Under the pieces are notes generated by a model that worked only from the letters and a program-made list of their open reading frames with translations, was not told where the DNA came from and ran no database searches. Positions 1 to 10,949 of a stretch of DNA of 64,000 nucleotides are shown here, piece after piece; the stretch's first letter is position 1; each line of letters opens with the position of its first letter. The position numbers were made by a program, and so were the translations under genes. The DNA comes from Paracyclopina nana. Taxonomy: Eukaryota > Arthropoda > Copepoda > Cyclopoida > Cyclopettidae. The DNA lies in the NCBI GenBank assembly GCA_019096065.1, contig JAGUCH010000002.1:16256501-16320500 (forward strand). The letters are read 5' to 3'.

Positions 1-2
1 GG

Positions 3-992
3 CCTCCTTCTCCACCAATTGATAATCCTACGGAAGGGCCCAGTGCCCCGAAGCCTGAGATTTATGGAGCTGAGAGAGGAGAACCTCAAGTTCGGTATAC
101 TGTAATGAAAAGTCCAGTAAGACAACTTGGTTACAAACCAAATGCTAATGAATTACCTATTGCTGGAGTACCACAAATTGTGCCAAACACGGATGTGCTC
201 GAGCACACCCCAGCCAGAGATACGACTTTGGGTGTCCCGGCTACGCCCGCAATGGCGCAGCCTGTTTACCCGGCTACCCCTGAGAACACACACCCCGCTG
301 TCCGGCAAATTAGTCCAGTAGTTCCACAGCCTGGTACTCAGAAACCACCTGAGGCCGCTGTACGAGCTCCATATGAACCAGAAAAACTGTCTCCGATACG
401 TTTCCTCCCTCGCAACCTAAGAAGGAGAAAAAACATAAACTATAGAGAAATAGCAGGATTTCGGGAATATAACAAAGATGCACCTGCGGTCACTCCTGCG
501 GTTGCACAGCCTGTTACTCCAAAAGCATTGGTTCATCCGAAAGTAGCATTGACGGCTGATCAGGATACAAGTTCCCCACCAGCTGTTCAACAGCCTTTAG
601 ACACGAATCCTGTGTCATCCTCTGATAAGCCAAGTGGCTCGGCAACCCCACCGGTCGTCAAACCAAACAAACCGGACGTTCCATCCGCTGCTCAAACAGT
701 TGAGCCGGAAATGAGTGAGCCCACTCCAGTACGGATTCTTCCTCGACGACAACTGCGGGCGAGAAAAGAAATCGTAAATTATAAAGAACTAGCTGGAATT
801 TGTAAATATAACAAGGACAAAAGCAAAGTTGATAAAGAACAAAAATACTTTCCTAATATTCCACGGATAGCTCCTCTAGCTCGTGAAGACAAGGAATTTG
901 CCCGTGTTAGATTTACTAATACTAAAGCCAAACCAGACCTAAAAGAAATAAGAGTTACTAGAAGAAGTAGTCCCTACTTGGAAACTGAATAA
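3..992 (+). CDS. Proline-rich ORF, 3' part, retroelement-like (partial)
   Basis: One reading frame is open from the left edge to a TAA at 990-992, so the start lies outside the window. The visible product (about 329 residues) is rich in Pro, Ala, Val and Thr. It contains a diverged internal duplication: a basic block (LPRNLRRRKNINYREIAG, near 400-460) recurs as LPRRQLRARKEIVNYKELAG (near 735-800), each followed by a YNKD motif. Basic tails with an Arg-rich stretch and NYKE-like ending occur at the C-terminus of some LTR-retrotransposon polyproteins, so this may be the end of a pol or Gag gene; that is inference, since no RT, RNase H or integrase motif is visible. The lack of introns over 990 bp fits a retroelement. 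Confidence 0.45.
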   Translation, partial: PPSPPIDNPTEGPSAPKPEIYGAERGEPQVRYTVMKSPVRQLGYKPNANELPIAGVPQIVPNTDVLEHTPARDTTLGVPATPAMAQPVYPATPENTHPAVRQISPVVPQPGTQKPPEAAVRAPYEPEKLSPIRFLPRNLRRRKNINYREIAGFREYNKDAPAVTPAVAQPVTPKALVHPKVALTADQDTSSPPAVQQPLDTNPVSSSDKPSGSATPPVVKPNKPDVPSAAQTVEPEMSEPTPVRILPRRQLRARKEIVNYKELAGICKYNKDKSKVDKEQKYFPNIPRIAPLAREDKEFARVRFTNTKAKPDLKEIRVTRRSSPYLETE

Positions 993-996
993 AAAC

Positions 997-1137
997 ATGG
1001 CTGCAGTCCCTGATTATATTCAGTTTCTCAAAGCGACTGGCATGGACCACCAAGATGATAGCAACATAAATGAAATGAAGCGGTTGCGTCTCACCTATTA
1101 TGACCTATACAAGCTAGCTTTTAGAAAGTTTAAGTAG
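997..1137 (+). CDS. Possible 46-residue ORF after the proline-rich ORF
   Basis: An ATG five bases after the preceding stop opens a 46-codon frame ending TAG at 1135-1137. The product is charged, with a YDLYKLAFRKFK-like end. It could be a small downstream retroelement ORF or chance. A purine-rich tract and a TG dinucleotide (TGTAGTGCCC, about 1168) follow, as at the edge of an LTR, but the second LTR would lie outside the window. Confidence 0.2.
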   Translation: MAAVPDYIQFLKATGMDHQDDSNINEMKRLRLTYYDLYKLAFRKFK

Positions 1138-1855
1138 ACATTCTTAAGTATAGACGAGATGAAAGTAAATGTAGTGCCCATTTTATATGGGACCACTATC
1201 TTTACTTTGTCAGTCCAATATGGGCGCGCCGTTTTACCAATCAAGCGCACCCAAATTATGTTAAAGCAAAATGACTCTTGCGAACTTGTAGTTTTCGCTT
1301 GTCGAAAAAGATCATAGAAATGGATACTAACGGGCAATGTACTTTCGCATGCCCGTCAGTAATGTACAATATTCGTTAAGGTAATGATAAGATGCGGAAC
1401 AATGCATCGACAGCAAGAAAAAACCTTTACACTATACTTGGTCCAAAAGGATACCAAGACTTGTAAAGGTATCGGTTTCCCTCCTAATGGTTTGAAAACC
1501 AAAAACCAAAAACTAACGAAACATGCACTATTTGCAGTTCGTTAGCAATGTTAAGATAGGTATAAAAATGATAGATGCGATGAACGCTTTGGACTCGAAC
1601 TTCCTCGAAGGCTTGTTCAATCCAACAACAACACAAACCTCACTTGCTTCAAAATAACTGAAGCTTGTGTAGGTAATTCTTACAATATTAACAGGACAAA
1701 TTAACTCGTCCTGTTTCCTGACAAATACCAATACGAATGGTGCTGAGTTTTCTACTGAGTATTATGCTGAGCTACTGCTGAGCTTAAACGCGAAATGAGT
1801 TGCGGCAAACACAGTGGACACAAAAGTACTAGGTACGTGGACTTTATTCCCGTAA
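1138..1855. other. Non-coding stretch, possible LTR
   Basis: I see no convincing gene here. A polypurine-like tract (GATGAAAGTAAA) followed by TG near 1168 could open a 3' LTR of the element to the left, with no partner copy in view to prove it. Positions 1741-1790 contain several copies of a GCTGAGT/ACTGAG motif resembling the cluster at 57880-58320. Confidence 0.2.
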
Positions 1856-1935
1856 GGGAGGCCTCCTGGCGGGAGGGCTGGCCTTGGGCCACGTAGGGGC
1901 CAGCCTGGCCAGTGCGGTGGCCTACCGGGAACGTG
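1856..1935. other. GC-rich bacterial-like block 1
   Basis: About 80 bp of very GC-rich sequence stands out from AT-rich flanks. On the plus strand one frame reads as a small-residue hydrophobic peptide (LLAGGLALGHVGASLASAV) with mostly G or C in third codon positions, typical of a high-GC bacterial membrane protein rather than of this genome. No start or stop context is present. Confidence 0.5.
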
Positions 1936-2012
1936 TTGAGTTCTGCAAAAGATAAGATGAATATAGTGAAGCTGTGATAGCTTAAGTGAATAAGTTAGAC
2001 TAACTAGACAAC

Positions 2013-2218
2013 TCCTTCGAGGGGGTCTGCCTCCACCACGCCCATGCAGCGGAGGACCCAGGCCGACACCCGGGGGAGGTCCTCCGGCTCGGCCCACACC
2101 CGGCTGACCAGCCGGTAGAGGCCCCGGGGCTTCGCCCGGTGGACCCAGGCCAGGGCAGGCAGGGCCACCAAATAGTAGGCGGCGGCCCCTGCCACGTTCA
2201 GGGCCACGCCCTAGAGGA
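2013..2218 (-). other. GC-rich bacterial-like block 2 (coding-like on minus strand)
   Basis: About 205 bp of high-GC DNA. The minus strand is open through the block and reads as a plausible bacterial protein fragment: a hydrophobic segment (GAAAYYLVALPALAWVH) followed by a charged stretch (RGLYRLVSRVWAEPEDLP). Third codon positions are almost all G or C, unlike neighbouring genes. I do not recognise the family. The block ends abruptly in AT-rich DNA on both sides. Confidence 0.55.
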
Positions 2219-2295
2219 TCTCTTCGGCCTGAAATACGAGAAAAAGTCGAGCTTTCGAACCTCGAATAACATGATAATGAACTGTGCACTTACGA

Positions 2296-2440
2296 AGCCC
2301 TGAACGGGGCAGGGAGGGCACTCCTCGTGGCCCATGGGGGCTGCGGGCGGGGCCGCAGGTGCCTGGGGCCACCCCGCCGCGGGCTCGGCCACGGGGGGCG
2401 CCCCTTCGGGTGCCACAGCGGCTGGTGCCGCTGTTGTTGT
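2296..2440. other. GC-rich bacterial-like block 3
   Basis: A third GC-rich block of about 145 bp. On the minus strand it reads as an Ala/Pro-rich peptide containing GHEECPPCP; on the plus strand it would fuse Gly/Ala-rich residues to an AT-rich frame continuing to 2600 with a basic, coiled-coil-like tail. Neither reading matches a family I know. It ends at a GTT run at 2430-2450. Confidence 0.45.
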
Positions 2441-2655
2441 TGTTGTTGGATTCTACATTCGCAAGGAAAAAATACGGTTTTACGAAAGGATTCAACGGAT
2501 TCGACTCGAAATAAAAACTTACGAACAAGCCTTAGAGGAATCCCGCCATGTTTTGAACTTTTTAGTAAGCAAGGCGCGCTACCAGAAAAATCCAGTCTGA
2601 AATCGGCCGAATTTTACGTAAAAAAGCCTCTTTTTATTATGCGCCTCTACGTTAA

Positions 2656-3165
2656 GTCTGGGAGCGCTGTCATACGAAGGTAACGGCAGGTCGACTTCAA
2701 GATGGTTATGTCCACACCGGCATCCTGTTGCGGATCAACAAGGAGGCGTTCGTGGTTGAGTTGCAGAAGGTCAACCGCCGTCCGAGAGTGACCCTGACTC
2801 GGTTTAGCGACATCGGACATCGTGGCAATGTATACGTGGACAACGGCTACGTGGTGGGATCGGACCTGAGCTTGGTCGATCTCCTTTATCGGCTGAGCCG
2901 CATCGTGATGGCCCCCATCAAATATGACGCTGTCAGGCTTAATTGCGACGTTATCGCCACTTATTTGACAACCGGATGCATCGAATGGGTGACAATGAAC
3001 TGCCTCTGCTACGACATCCACAAGCGATATCCGAGGCTCCACTTTCGGCTGCCGTTCGCGGCCAAAAATTCGCTCACCGAAGAGGACCTAAGAGAGGTGG
3101 AGGCCAGCAGCCCGACTCTCAGCCAACGACAAATTCGAAATAAAAATGACCAAAATTTCTCGTGA
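2656..3165 (+). CDS. LRAT/H-rev107-like domain, 5' incomplete
   Basis: The frame is open from 2656 to a TGA at 3163-3165 and has no ATG at its beginning, so an upstream exon is missing or the gene is a fragment. It contains a His in a beta-strand context (GYVHTGILL, near 2704) and, about 77 residues later, an Asn-Cys motif (LNCDVIATYLTTG, near 2938). These match the catalytic His and the NCEHF-type Cys motif of the LRAT/H-rev107 superfamily, thiol acyltransferases or phospholipases that act on lipids. Spacing and order agree with the family. The C-terminal tail is Ser/Gln/Asn-rich and lacks the membrane anchor many members carry. The frame is more GC-rich than its surroundings. Assignment is by motif only. 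Confidence 0.4.
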   Translation, partial: VWERCHTKVTAGRLQDGYVHTGILLRINKEAFVVELQKVNRRPRVTLTRFSDIGHRGNVYVDNGYVVGSDLSLVDLLYRLSRIVMAPIKYDAVRLNCDVIATYLTTGCIEWVTMNCLCYDIHKRYPRLHFRLPFAAKNSLTEEDLREVEASSPTLSQRQIRNKNDQNFS

Positions 3166-3652
3166 TAACCGAACCAACAATTTTGTGTAAGGGAAATAGG
3201 ATCAGATTCTAGCTGTGATTTAGCTACAGCTGTCAATCTGAGATAGTTCGAGGCCAGCAGCCCATATCAGAAGCTTCTGGTTGTGGTGAAATCGGTCCAG
3301 AACCTGCTAAGATCAGGAGCCGGAAAACAAAGCAATGAGCAACAACGGCTCCTCAAAACAAAATTGTGAAAGACGCGAAGCAAAGAAACTGGCTGAGGTC
3401 AAATTGGTCCAACTGAACCTGCCTAGTAAATGAGATCGGCAAGTAGTTCCCAGCAAGGAAAAATCCAGCCCATATTCACTTTAAAAAAAGGAATTTTCTC
3501 AATTTTTGTGGGAAATCGCAGCCATAAAACAAGAATAAGGTCAGGATGAAAACAGACAAGGAGTCTTAATATTTCCCTACCGCCTCAGCAAAAGTTAAAC
3601 CCCAAGAAAAATCCGTTAAGTGACCAAAGTTGACTCGCGCAAGCACTTTCCT
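3166..3652. other. Non-coding stretch
   Basis: No supported gene. A short motif GAGGCCAGCAGCCC at the end of the preceding ORF (about 3100) recurs near 3250. Confidence 0.3.
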
Positions 3653-3785
3653 GCACCCGGCAGTGTCTCCCGCACCCGGCAGTGTCTCCCGCACCTGGCA
3701 GTGTCTCCCGCACCCGGCAGTGTCTCCCGCACCTGGCAGCGTCTCCCGCACCTGGCAGTGTCTCCCGCACCTGGCAGCAACTCCC
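3653..3785 (+). repeat. 19-bp minisatellite, seven copies
   Basis: Seven head-to-tail copies of GCACCCGGCAGTGTCTCCC, differing by C/T at one site (CCCGG versus CCTGG) and by changes in the last units. Seven times 19 gives exactly 133 bp. The array keeps several frames open on both strands, which produces Pro/Ser- and Arg/Cys-rich spurious reading frames. Flanking DNA at 3835-3890 holds a short imperfect inverted repeat around TTTCCCGGGAAA. Confidence 0.9.
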
Positions 3786-4474
3786 GCACATTGTGGCTGC
3801 TCAAGACAACGAAGCGTACGGGAAAAAAATTCGCCAGGTGATTAATTTTCCCGGGAAAAAATTTCCCCTGGTTAATTTTTTCCCAATGCTTTTGTTTACA
3901 ATTCGTTTTTCCCATTTATATGCTAGTCATGGTAGAGAAATTAACTAAGAACTATTTGGAAATTGAAACATAACCAGGGATTTTCGGTTACCGGTAGTGA
4001 AAATCAATGTCTTCGCCAGTTGCGTCTTCAAATACCGGCAGGAAGCTAAGATGGAGTTCAAGACTTCAATTTGGCCGTATCTCAAGTTCTTCCTCACGGA
4101 GTATTCAAATTAATTTTGTCCAAAACTCGAAGAGCGAACTTTAGGGGAAAACGAGCAAGTAAGTTCGTTTAGAAAGCTCCGTCGACCAAGCTGCTTTATG
4201 TCAGCGCGGCATAGCTCCCATCAATCATTTAAAGATGAGGATTAACAAGATTTTTTAAGATACAAATTCAAGTGATACTTACCCACGTCTTCGCTTCTCC
4301 AGTTTGAACTTTGAAGCGTCAACTGGAAAAGGAAGCTCAGTTTGACGAGTTTAATGAGCGCGTTTTTCAGTGCAATGTACATCTAGCCCTGAAAAAGCCA
4401 TTCCATGCTAAAAACAGCCAAAATGCGCAAAAATCAAAAATGTAATTGAATTCGCATTCCATTTTACTTTTCAG
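3786..4474. other. Non-coding stretch upstream of the SLC6 exons
   Basis: I searched both strands for the missing first SLC6 exons (TM1, with its Gly/Asn/Trp-Arg-Phe-Pro-rich sodium-site region) and did not find them. Nothing else is supported. Confidence 0.3.
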
Positions 4475-6387
4475 ATTCCCTACGTCGTCATGCTTTTCTG
4501 CGCTGGTCTTCCCGTGTTCTTCCTGGAAATGGCGCTGGGTCAATATGCTGGTGTGGGCCCAATTAAGATCTTCGGCCTGATGACGCCCTTATTGAAGGGA
4601 TTGGGCTACGTGAGTTCATGCTCGGATCTCTCGCATTGAAGCTTTTGATTATTGCTCTCCATTCCCAGGCAATGGTCAGTGTGGGTGTGCTCTTGGCTTT
4701 CTTTTACAACGTCGTGGTTTCCTGGGCTTTGTGGTATCTCTGCGTATCTTTTGCATCCTTGCTTGTCCCAGATGCAAGGCTGGAATGGGCATTCTGCGGG
4801 CATAGCTACAACACAAAGTGGTACATTTTCAAGCGAGAAATCGAGTCAAAAAGGAGCAGGACCTTAATTTGTCATTTAGCTGCCATTCGCAAATTGATGA
4901 TGACAACTGTGTAAATAATGGAACTCTGCGCTTCATTGCACTCAATGGGAGTTGCCAATCTGCAACATTGAGCTCTGAATTGCTCCAATGCAACCTGTCA
5001 TCCTCTGTTGAGGAGTACTGGGATCGACACGTGCTTTCCAGAATCGGATACGACTGGTCCAATTATGTGAAGCAACTCGTGGCATGTAATAGAAGCTTGA
5101 TTAATGTTTTGCCCTTAGGGAGTGCCAAGAGTGCAAAATGTTGCAGCTCTGTTTTTTGCCTGGATCTTGATTGCTTTATGCCTCCTCAAGGGAGTCAAAT
5201 CTTCTGGAAGAGTTTCCTACATCACTTCATTTTTGCCCTACCTCATCCTCACGATTTTGGCAGCCAGGAGTTTCACTCTGCCCGGAGCGAGTGAGGGCAT
5301 CATGGAGTACTTCAAGCCACAATGGAGCAAACTGCTGACAATGGAAATTTGGGTGGATGCAGCCACGCAAATCATCTTCTCATTAGGACCGGCTTGCGGA
5401 TGTGTCATCACCTTGTCTTCCTACAATCAATTCCACAGAGATTGCCAATTGGATGCGGTTGCCATCGCTGTGGCCAATGGTCTCACATCCATCACTGGCG
5501 GCTGTGTGGTCTTTGCCATCCTTGGTTACATGGCCCATGACACTGGCAGGCCCATCAGTGAAGTGGTCCAAGGTGGACCAGGACTGGCTTTCTTGGCGTA
5601 TCCGGAAGTGGTCACCAAAATGATCAGCCCCAGCTTGATGGCCACTCTGTTTTTTGCCATGCTCATCTCGCTGGCGTTGGGGTCGATTTTCGGAGCTTTC
5701 GAAACTGTGATTACTGCACTAAGTGATCAGTGGCCGGTCTTGAGGGACTACAAGCCTCAGCTCGTGACAGCCACAGCTTTCACCATGGCCTGGCTGGGCC
5801 TGTCATTCACCTGCCCAGGTGGCATCCACATGTTCACCCTTTTCAACGAGCAGGCGCCCTCTTGGAACCTGCTCGTGTTCGCCCTGCTCGAAGTTGTCAT
5901 CGTCTCCTGGATTTATGGCATTGACACTTTCATAGGGCACATCGAGGAGATGAAAAAAGGGATGCATCCGGCGCTGAAAATCTACTGGAAAGTCAGCCTG
6001 AAGTATATTACGCCAGCCGTTTTGGCAGTGCTGCTTATCATGGAGTTTAGCATATTTGGCCACGTCCGATATGAAAAGTATGTGTATCCTACTGCCATAC
6101 AGTTATTGGGTTACTGCATCACTGGCTCCTCGCTCGTGTGGATTCCTATATTTATGTACACGGAGCACAGAAAGTCTTTGGGCCACCAAGACGCTGCAGG
6201 AAACCATAAAAGCACATCTACGTGGCTTTTGAAGCCGACCTCGGTAACTCAGAGCATAAAAAGTACCATGCGCTTGACTGGTTTTCTCCACTATTTTAGG
6301 ACTGGGGCCGGCAAAAAGATTATGGCACCGAACAAGATCCGCGCGAACTCGAATAAAAAACTGAGCTTTTCTTCATGGCGTAACTAG
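4475..6387 (+). CDS. SLC6 family sodium:neurotransmitter symporter, N-terminus missing
   Basis: Exons 4475-4609, 4669-4817, 4880-5066 and 5119-6387 join in frame with GT-AG introns of 52-62 bp. Family landmarks appear in order: TM2 (LEMALGQYAGVGPI), TM3, the extracellular loop with a Cys pair (HSYNTNC), the VEEYWDRHVL motif before TM4, TM5-TM6 with FSLGPACGCVITLSSYN, and TM7-TM12. These proteins couple import of amines or amino acids to sodium and chloride at the plasma membrane; the substrate cannot be told. The C-terminal tail is basic and polar. The exon for the cytoplasmic N-terminus and TM1, which supplies most sodium-binding residues, is not in the preceding 4.4 kb. Either it lies further left, beyond the GC-rich blocks, or the gene is truncated. 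An AATAAA lies at 6425-6430. Confidence 0.9.
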
Positions 6388-6735
6388 TCCCAATCGAAAG
6401 GTAATGATGCTTTCAATAAGCCATAATAAAGAACTAAGTACTGAGGAAGTTATCGTCAATTTATTTTCGAATGTGAGTATATTAGCACTTAATTATTTGA
6501 ACTTTGAAACTGAATGAAAATTGCACATCAGTTGCTGCTTGAAATTAATTGAGATCTGTAAGAATGGAATGCTGACAATCGGAGCTCTTAGTACTTCGAC
6601 TACATGATCGTAGAATTGGAAAAAACGGATCACAGGTATTTAAAAAGCAAAATAGCGTAAACTCAACCCAAAACTGAAGGAATAACGGCGAAAAGAGCAA
6701 AACACTTGTAGTAGAACGCAGATGCTGCAGAAAAG
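6388..6735. other. Convergent 3' region between SLC6 and syntaxin-6
   Basis: About 350 bp of AT-rich DNA shared by the 3' untranslated regions of two convergent genes. It holds the plus-strand poly(A) signal AATAAA at 6425-6430 and no gene. Confidence 0.5.
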
Positions 6736-7769
6736 CTAGAGTGCAAATATCATGACAAGAAGCACGACCATGGCGCTGGACAAAATGCCTATTGCCATCC
6801 ATTGTCTCCGATCGTTGGCCAAGTTGAGTACTTTTGCCTGCAAATTTGATATTGAGCAATTAAGCTGCTAATTGCCGCCAGCAAAAAAAGGTAAATGTAG
6901 TAGAGCTTACCATTTTGCGCATTGTTGCGTCGAGTTTCGTCTCCGCCTGCTCAATTTCAGCTCCAAACTCATCCAGCATGACTGCTTGCTCGTCGAGCTC
7001 GTTGCCGATGGCAGAGGACACATTTCTGAGCGTGCCCACTGACTGCGACATTTGTGACAGCTGGGCATCCTGGTGCTGAACGAGCTGCTCCTGCTGTCGA
7101 ATTTGCTGCTGGATGAGTTCATGTGTGGAAGTAGCGTAGCCGCTGCTGTCTGACTTGTAATGTGATGGGGATCCGGTGGTGGCCAACCTGCTGTATTTGT
7201 TGTTGCGCATTCCCGGAGGAACGAAGCTGTTTTGAGTTGTTGTTGTTGTTGCGGTGGGGCTAGACATGGTCTCAATCGGTATCTGTAATGCCAATGCCAT
7301 TTAGCGAGAAAAATAAAAAGGACAGTTCCCAGACAATTACCGAGTACTGACTGTTGACAAGAGAACTAGGTGTCTTGCTTTGCGCGCTCGAGCGCAATTT
7401 CATCACTTCCACCTCTTCCTTGGTTAGCTTGATGAAATTCTTGCGCGCACTCAAATCGTTCGCGTCGATGCGAAACTTGGCTGGATTCTTTTCCACAATT
7501 TGAACTGTGTCGTCGAGGTCTTCGAGGTCCCACTCGATGGATCGAAGCGAGTTTCGCAGCTCGGTCGCAGCCCATTCTTGCTCCTCGGCGGAGCGCATCT
7601 CGATGCCCTCGTCTCCAACTCGCCATCTTTCATAGAGCTCTCGCGTTTTCAAAAGTGCTTTCAGGACTTCGCTGGAAAACCAAGCAAAAAGGGTCAATTT
7701 CAAGAGGAGGCAACATTCGCCCAACTGCACTTACTCTTTCACGACGAAAAAGGGATCTTCCATTGCCAT
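6736..7769 (-). CDS. STX6: Syntaxin-6-like Qc-SNARE
   Basis: Four exons on the minus strand (7735-7769, 7341-7671, 6911-7282, 6736-6837) give about 279 residues. The N-terminus MAMEDPFFVV and the following helices match the syntaxin-6/10 N-terminal domain. A Gln/Ser-rich linker leads to the SNARE motif (about residues 180-240, ELIQQQIRQQEQLVQHQ onward, with central QSVGTLRNVSSAIG), and one C-terminal membrane anchor ends the protein (WMAIGILSSAMVVLLVMIFAL). Family role: trans-Golgi/endosome membrane fusion as the Qc SNARE. The first exon is only 35 nt. The gene is divergent from CacyBP across 377 bp and convergent with the SLC6 gene. Confidence 0.93.
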
Positions 7770-8146
7770 ATTGGCAACCTGACCTTTCAGCACAACTCTA
7801 TCGACACCAAAATGTTTGTTTGATAAAGTTGTCAGCTGAGCACATTGATGTCATTCAACGCAAAGTCCGCCAAAATATGCGCAAAAAAGTCATTATGAGT
7901 GATAAAGTGCTTCTCTGCAGCGATTGCGATAACTCTGTGAGTTCCTCCCATTTCGTGGAATATAAAAAATTAAAAACAGCCAAAAAGCTCTGGAAACCAC
8001 CATAATTCGCGGTTACGCGGACAATAGTAGCCGAATGATTTAAAAATCTTCCAGAAAACTCGAGAGATTTGTTTTGAAGTCGGCAAACGGCAACATTCTG
8101 CATTCAGAGCGAATTTCACCGCAAATTTGGAAAATTACAAGCCGAA
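7770..8146. promoter_or_regulatory. Divergent promoter region, syntaxin-6 / CacyBP
   Basis: 377 bp separate two divergent start codons. No clear TATA box is visible. A bidirectional promoter is inferred from spacing alone. Confidence 0.4.
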
Positions 8147-9510
8147 ATGTCGGTTCAAGAGGAAATCGATAGCGTGAGTGAAAATGATTGATTTGGCTGA
8201 AAGTTCAATGATTTATTGATTCGCATGATTGCTTTCAGGTCCGAAAGGATGTCGAAGAAATCAAGACCTTTGCCGAGCAGGCAAAAAGGCCCAAAGTGCG
8301 CGACTTTTTGAGCATCGAGTTGCGAAGGCAAGAAACCAAGCTCGTGGAACTGCTTGAGAAAGAGCGAAACCAAGACAAAAAGACGACTGCCAAGTCTGAG
8401 CAAAACAATGCTCCCCGCTCCTTTGATTTCATCATCAAAAACTATTGTAAGGATTTACGCAATTGCCGTTTCTTTTCAAAAGATTCTTAATTTTTGTAGC
8501 GTGGGATCAATCCGACAAGTTTGTCAAGATTTACTTGACCGGATTGAACGGAGCATCAGGAGTTGATCCCGGCAACGTGGACTTTCAAGTCACTCCCGCT
8601 GGAGGTGTGTACTTCAGGCTCAACAACCTGAATGGCAAAAATCATGTCTTTGAAATCAAGGAGACTGCTCACAAGGTCAAAGCTGATGCACCAACCAAGT
8701 TCAACCTTAAGTCAGGTAGCCATTTCAATGTTATGACGATTGGCATTTTTTAAAACTTGCTGTTACAGATATGGCGGTGATACTGCTTGCCAAAACTGAG
8801 GAAGGTCTGAAGTGGACACACCTGAAAAAGTCTGACAAAGACGCATCTGAGAAAACTAAGTAAGTTGCTCTTGTCATGTAATAGGAGTTTTTTTGTTTCG
8901 GCTGGAAATGCCCCCTTAGCTGACGCTAAATACATTGGTGAGCTGCTGCTGTAGCAGGCAAAATACATGGCTGAAGAGCCAGATTGGTCGGATTGACCAG
9001 GGTCAGATAGACCCCATATGACTTGCCACCTTATCATCCCGATAGTGATAGTCAGTTGGACTCAATATAGAACACAAGAACACATTATGGTAGATCAATG
9101 GTACACGTAAACAAATAGGCCAATTATAGGGCAGTAAATCCAAAGTATCAAGGTAGTTGTTATTGGTTCAGTAGTAAGGTAACAAGTGAGAAACTGTAGA
9201 AGGTTGAGCAATAAGGAAAACATGGAGCATCTCAATGCTGACTGAGCAAACTGGATAGTTCAGCAGCTAAGTAGATGGGGCGCGCAATTCTGGTCTAAAC
9301 ATTTTTTAAACAAGCTTTGACTTCATAAGGTTCACACCAAAAATGGATGACACCCCGAATGCGGATCCCACCCAAAGCCTGATGACCATGATGAAGCAAA
9401 TGTACGAGGAGGGCGATGATGACATGAAGAGAACCATAGCCAAAGCTTGGACGGAAAGCAACTCGAAGCGGCCTGGTGGGGATCTCGGGTTGGGAAACCT
9501 TGATCTATGA
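8147..9510 (+). CDS. CACYBP: Calcyclin-binding protein (CacyBP/SIP)
   Basis: Exons 8147-8173, 8239-8446, 8500-8715, 8769-8859 and 9330-9510 give about 240 residues. The N-terminal helical hairpin (dimerisation/SIAH-binding part) is followed by a CS domain beginning [16 protein letters not shown] and containing [13 protein letters not shown], then the SGS-type C-terminus with [20 protein letters not shown], a hallmark of the family. Family role: adaptor linking SIAH-type E3 ligases, Skp1 and S100 proteins. The last intron (about 470 bp) is much longer than the others. The stop codon lies 7 bp from the DPM1 stop on the other strand, and its poly(A) signal AATAAA (9531-9536) lies inside DPM1 coding sequence. 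A SIAH-like gene is also in this window, but there is no sign that the two are functionally linked. Confidence 0.93.
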
Positions 9511-9517
9511 AATGCAT

Positions 9518-10714
<1,197 letters not shown>

Positions 10715-10915
10715 ATGTCTGCAAGCAATAAACAAGCACAAGCAGAGATTCAGAAAAGGGCAACGGAACTCCGAAAGCTGCGAGCGGAAGAAAGAGTGTT
10801 GACCAAAATGCTCAAGGAAGCTAATAACCAACTGACGCAATTGCAAGTTGAAGCCCTGGAAATTCGGTCACGAACGCGAAACTTGGCGCAGCCTTCCACC
10901 TCATCAGCAAAATGA
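10715..10915 (+). CDS. Small coiled-coil protein, SNAPC5 (SNAP19)-like
   Basis: A single-exon frame of 66 codons from ATG 10715 to TGA 10913-10915. The product is one charged helix with Leu heptads (ELRKLRAEERVLTKMLKEAN, then QLTQLQVEALEIRSR). This matches by eye the N-terminal coiled coil of SNAPC5, the smallest subunit of the snRNA-activating complex, whose helix has the same ELRKEE-L-L-QL-L-VEEL spacing; the acidic tail of vertebrate SNAPC5 is absent. The position between two divergent/convergent neighbours fits a real small gene. Other short coiled coils cannot be excluded. Confidence 0.55.
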   Translation: MSASNKQAQAEIQKRATELRKLRAEERVLTKMLKEANNQLTQLQVEALEIRSRTRNLAQPSTSSAK

Positions 10916-10949
10916 CGACGACGACAACTCTCAACTACGTAAATATCAT

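Noticed and set aside
1762..2289. 175-codon minus-strand frame across the GC-rich blocks
   Set aside because: It crosses block boundaries and AT-rich DNA in a frame different from the best coding-like reading of block 2; probably a chance fusion.
3566..3948. Overlapping Pro/Ser- and Cys/Gly-rich frames
   Set aside because: Generated by the 19-bp minisatellite in several frames.
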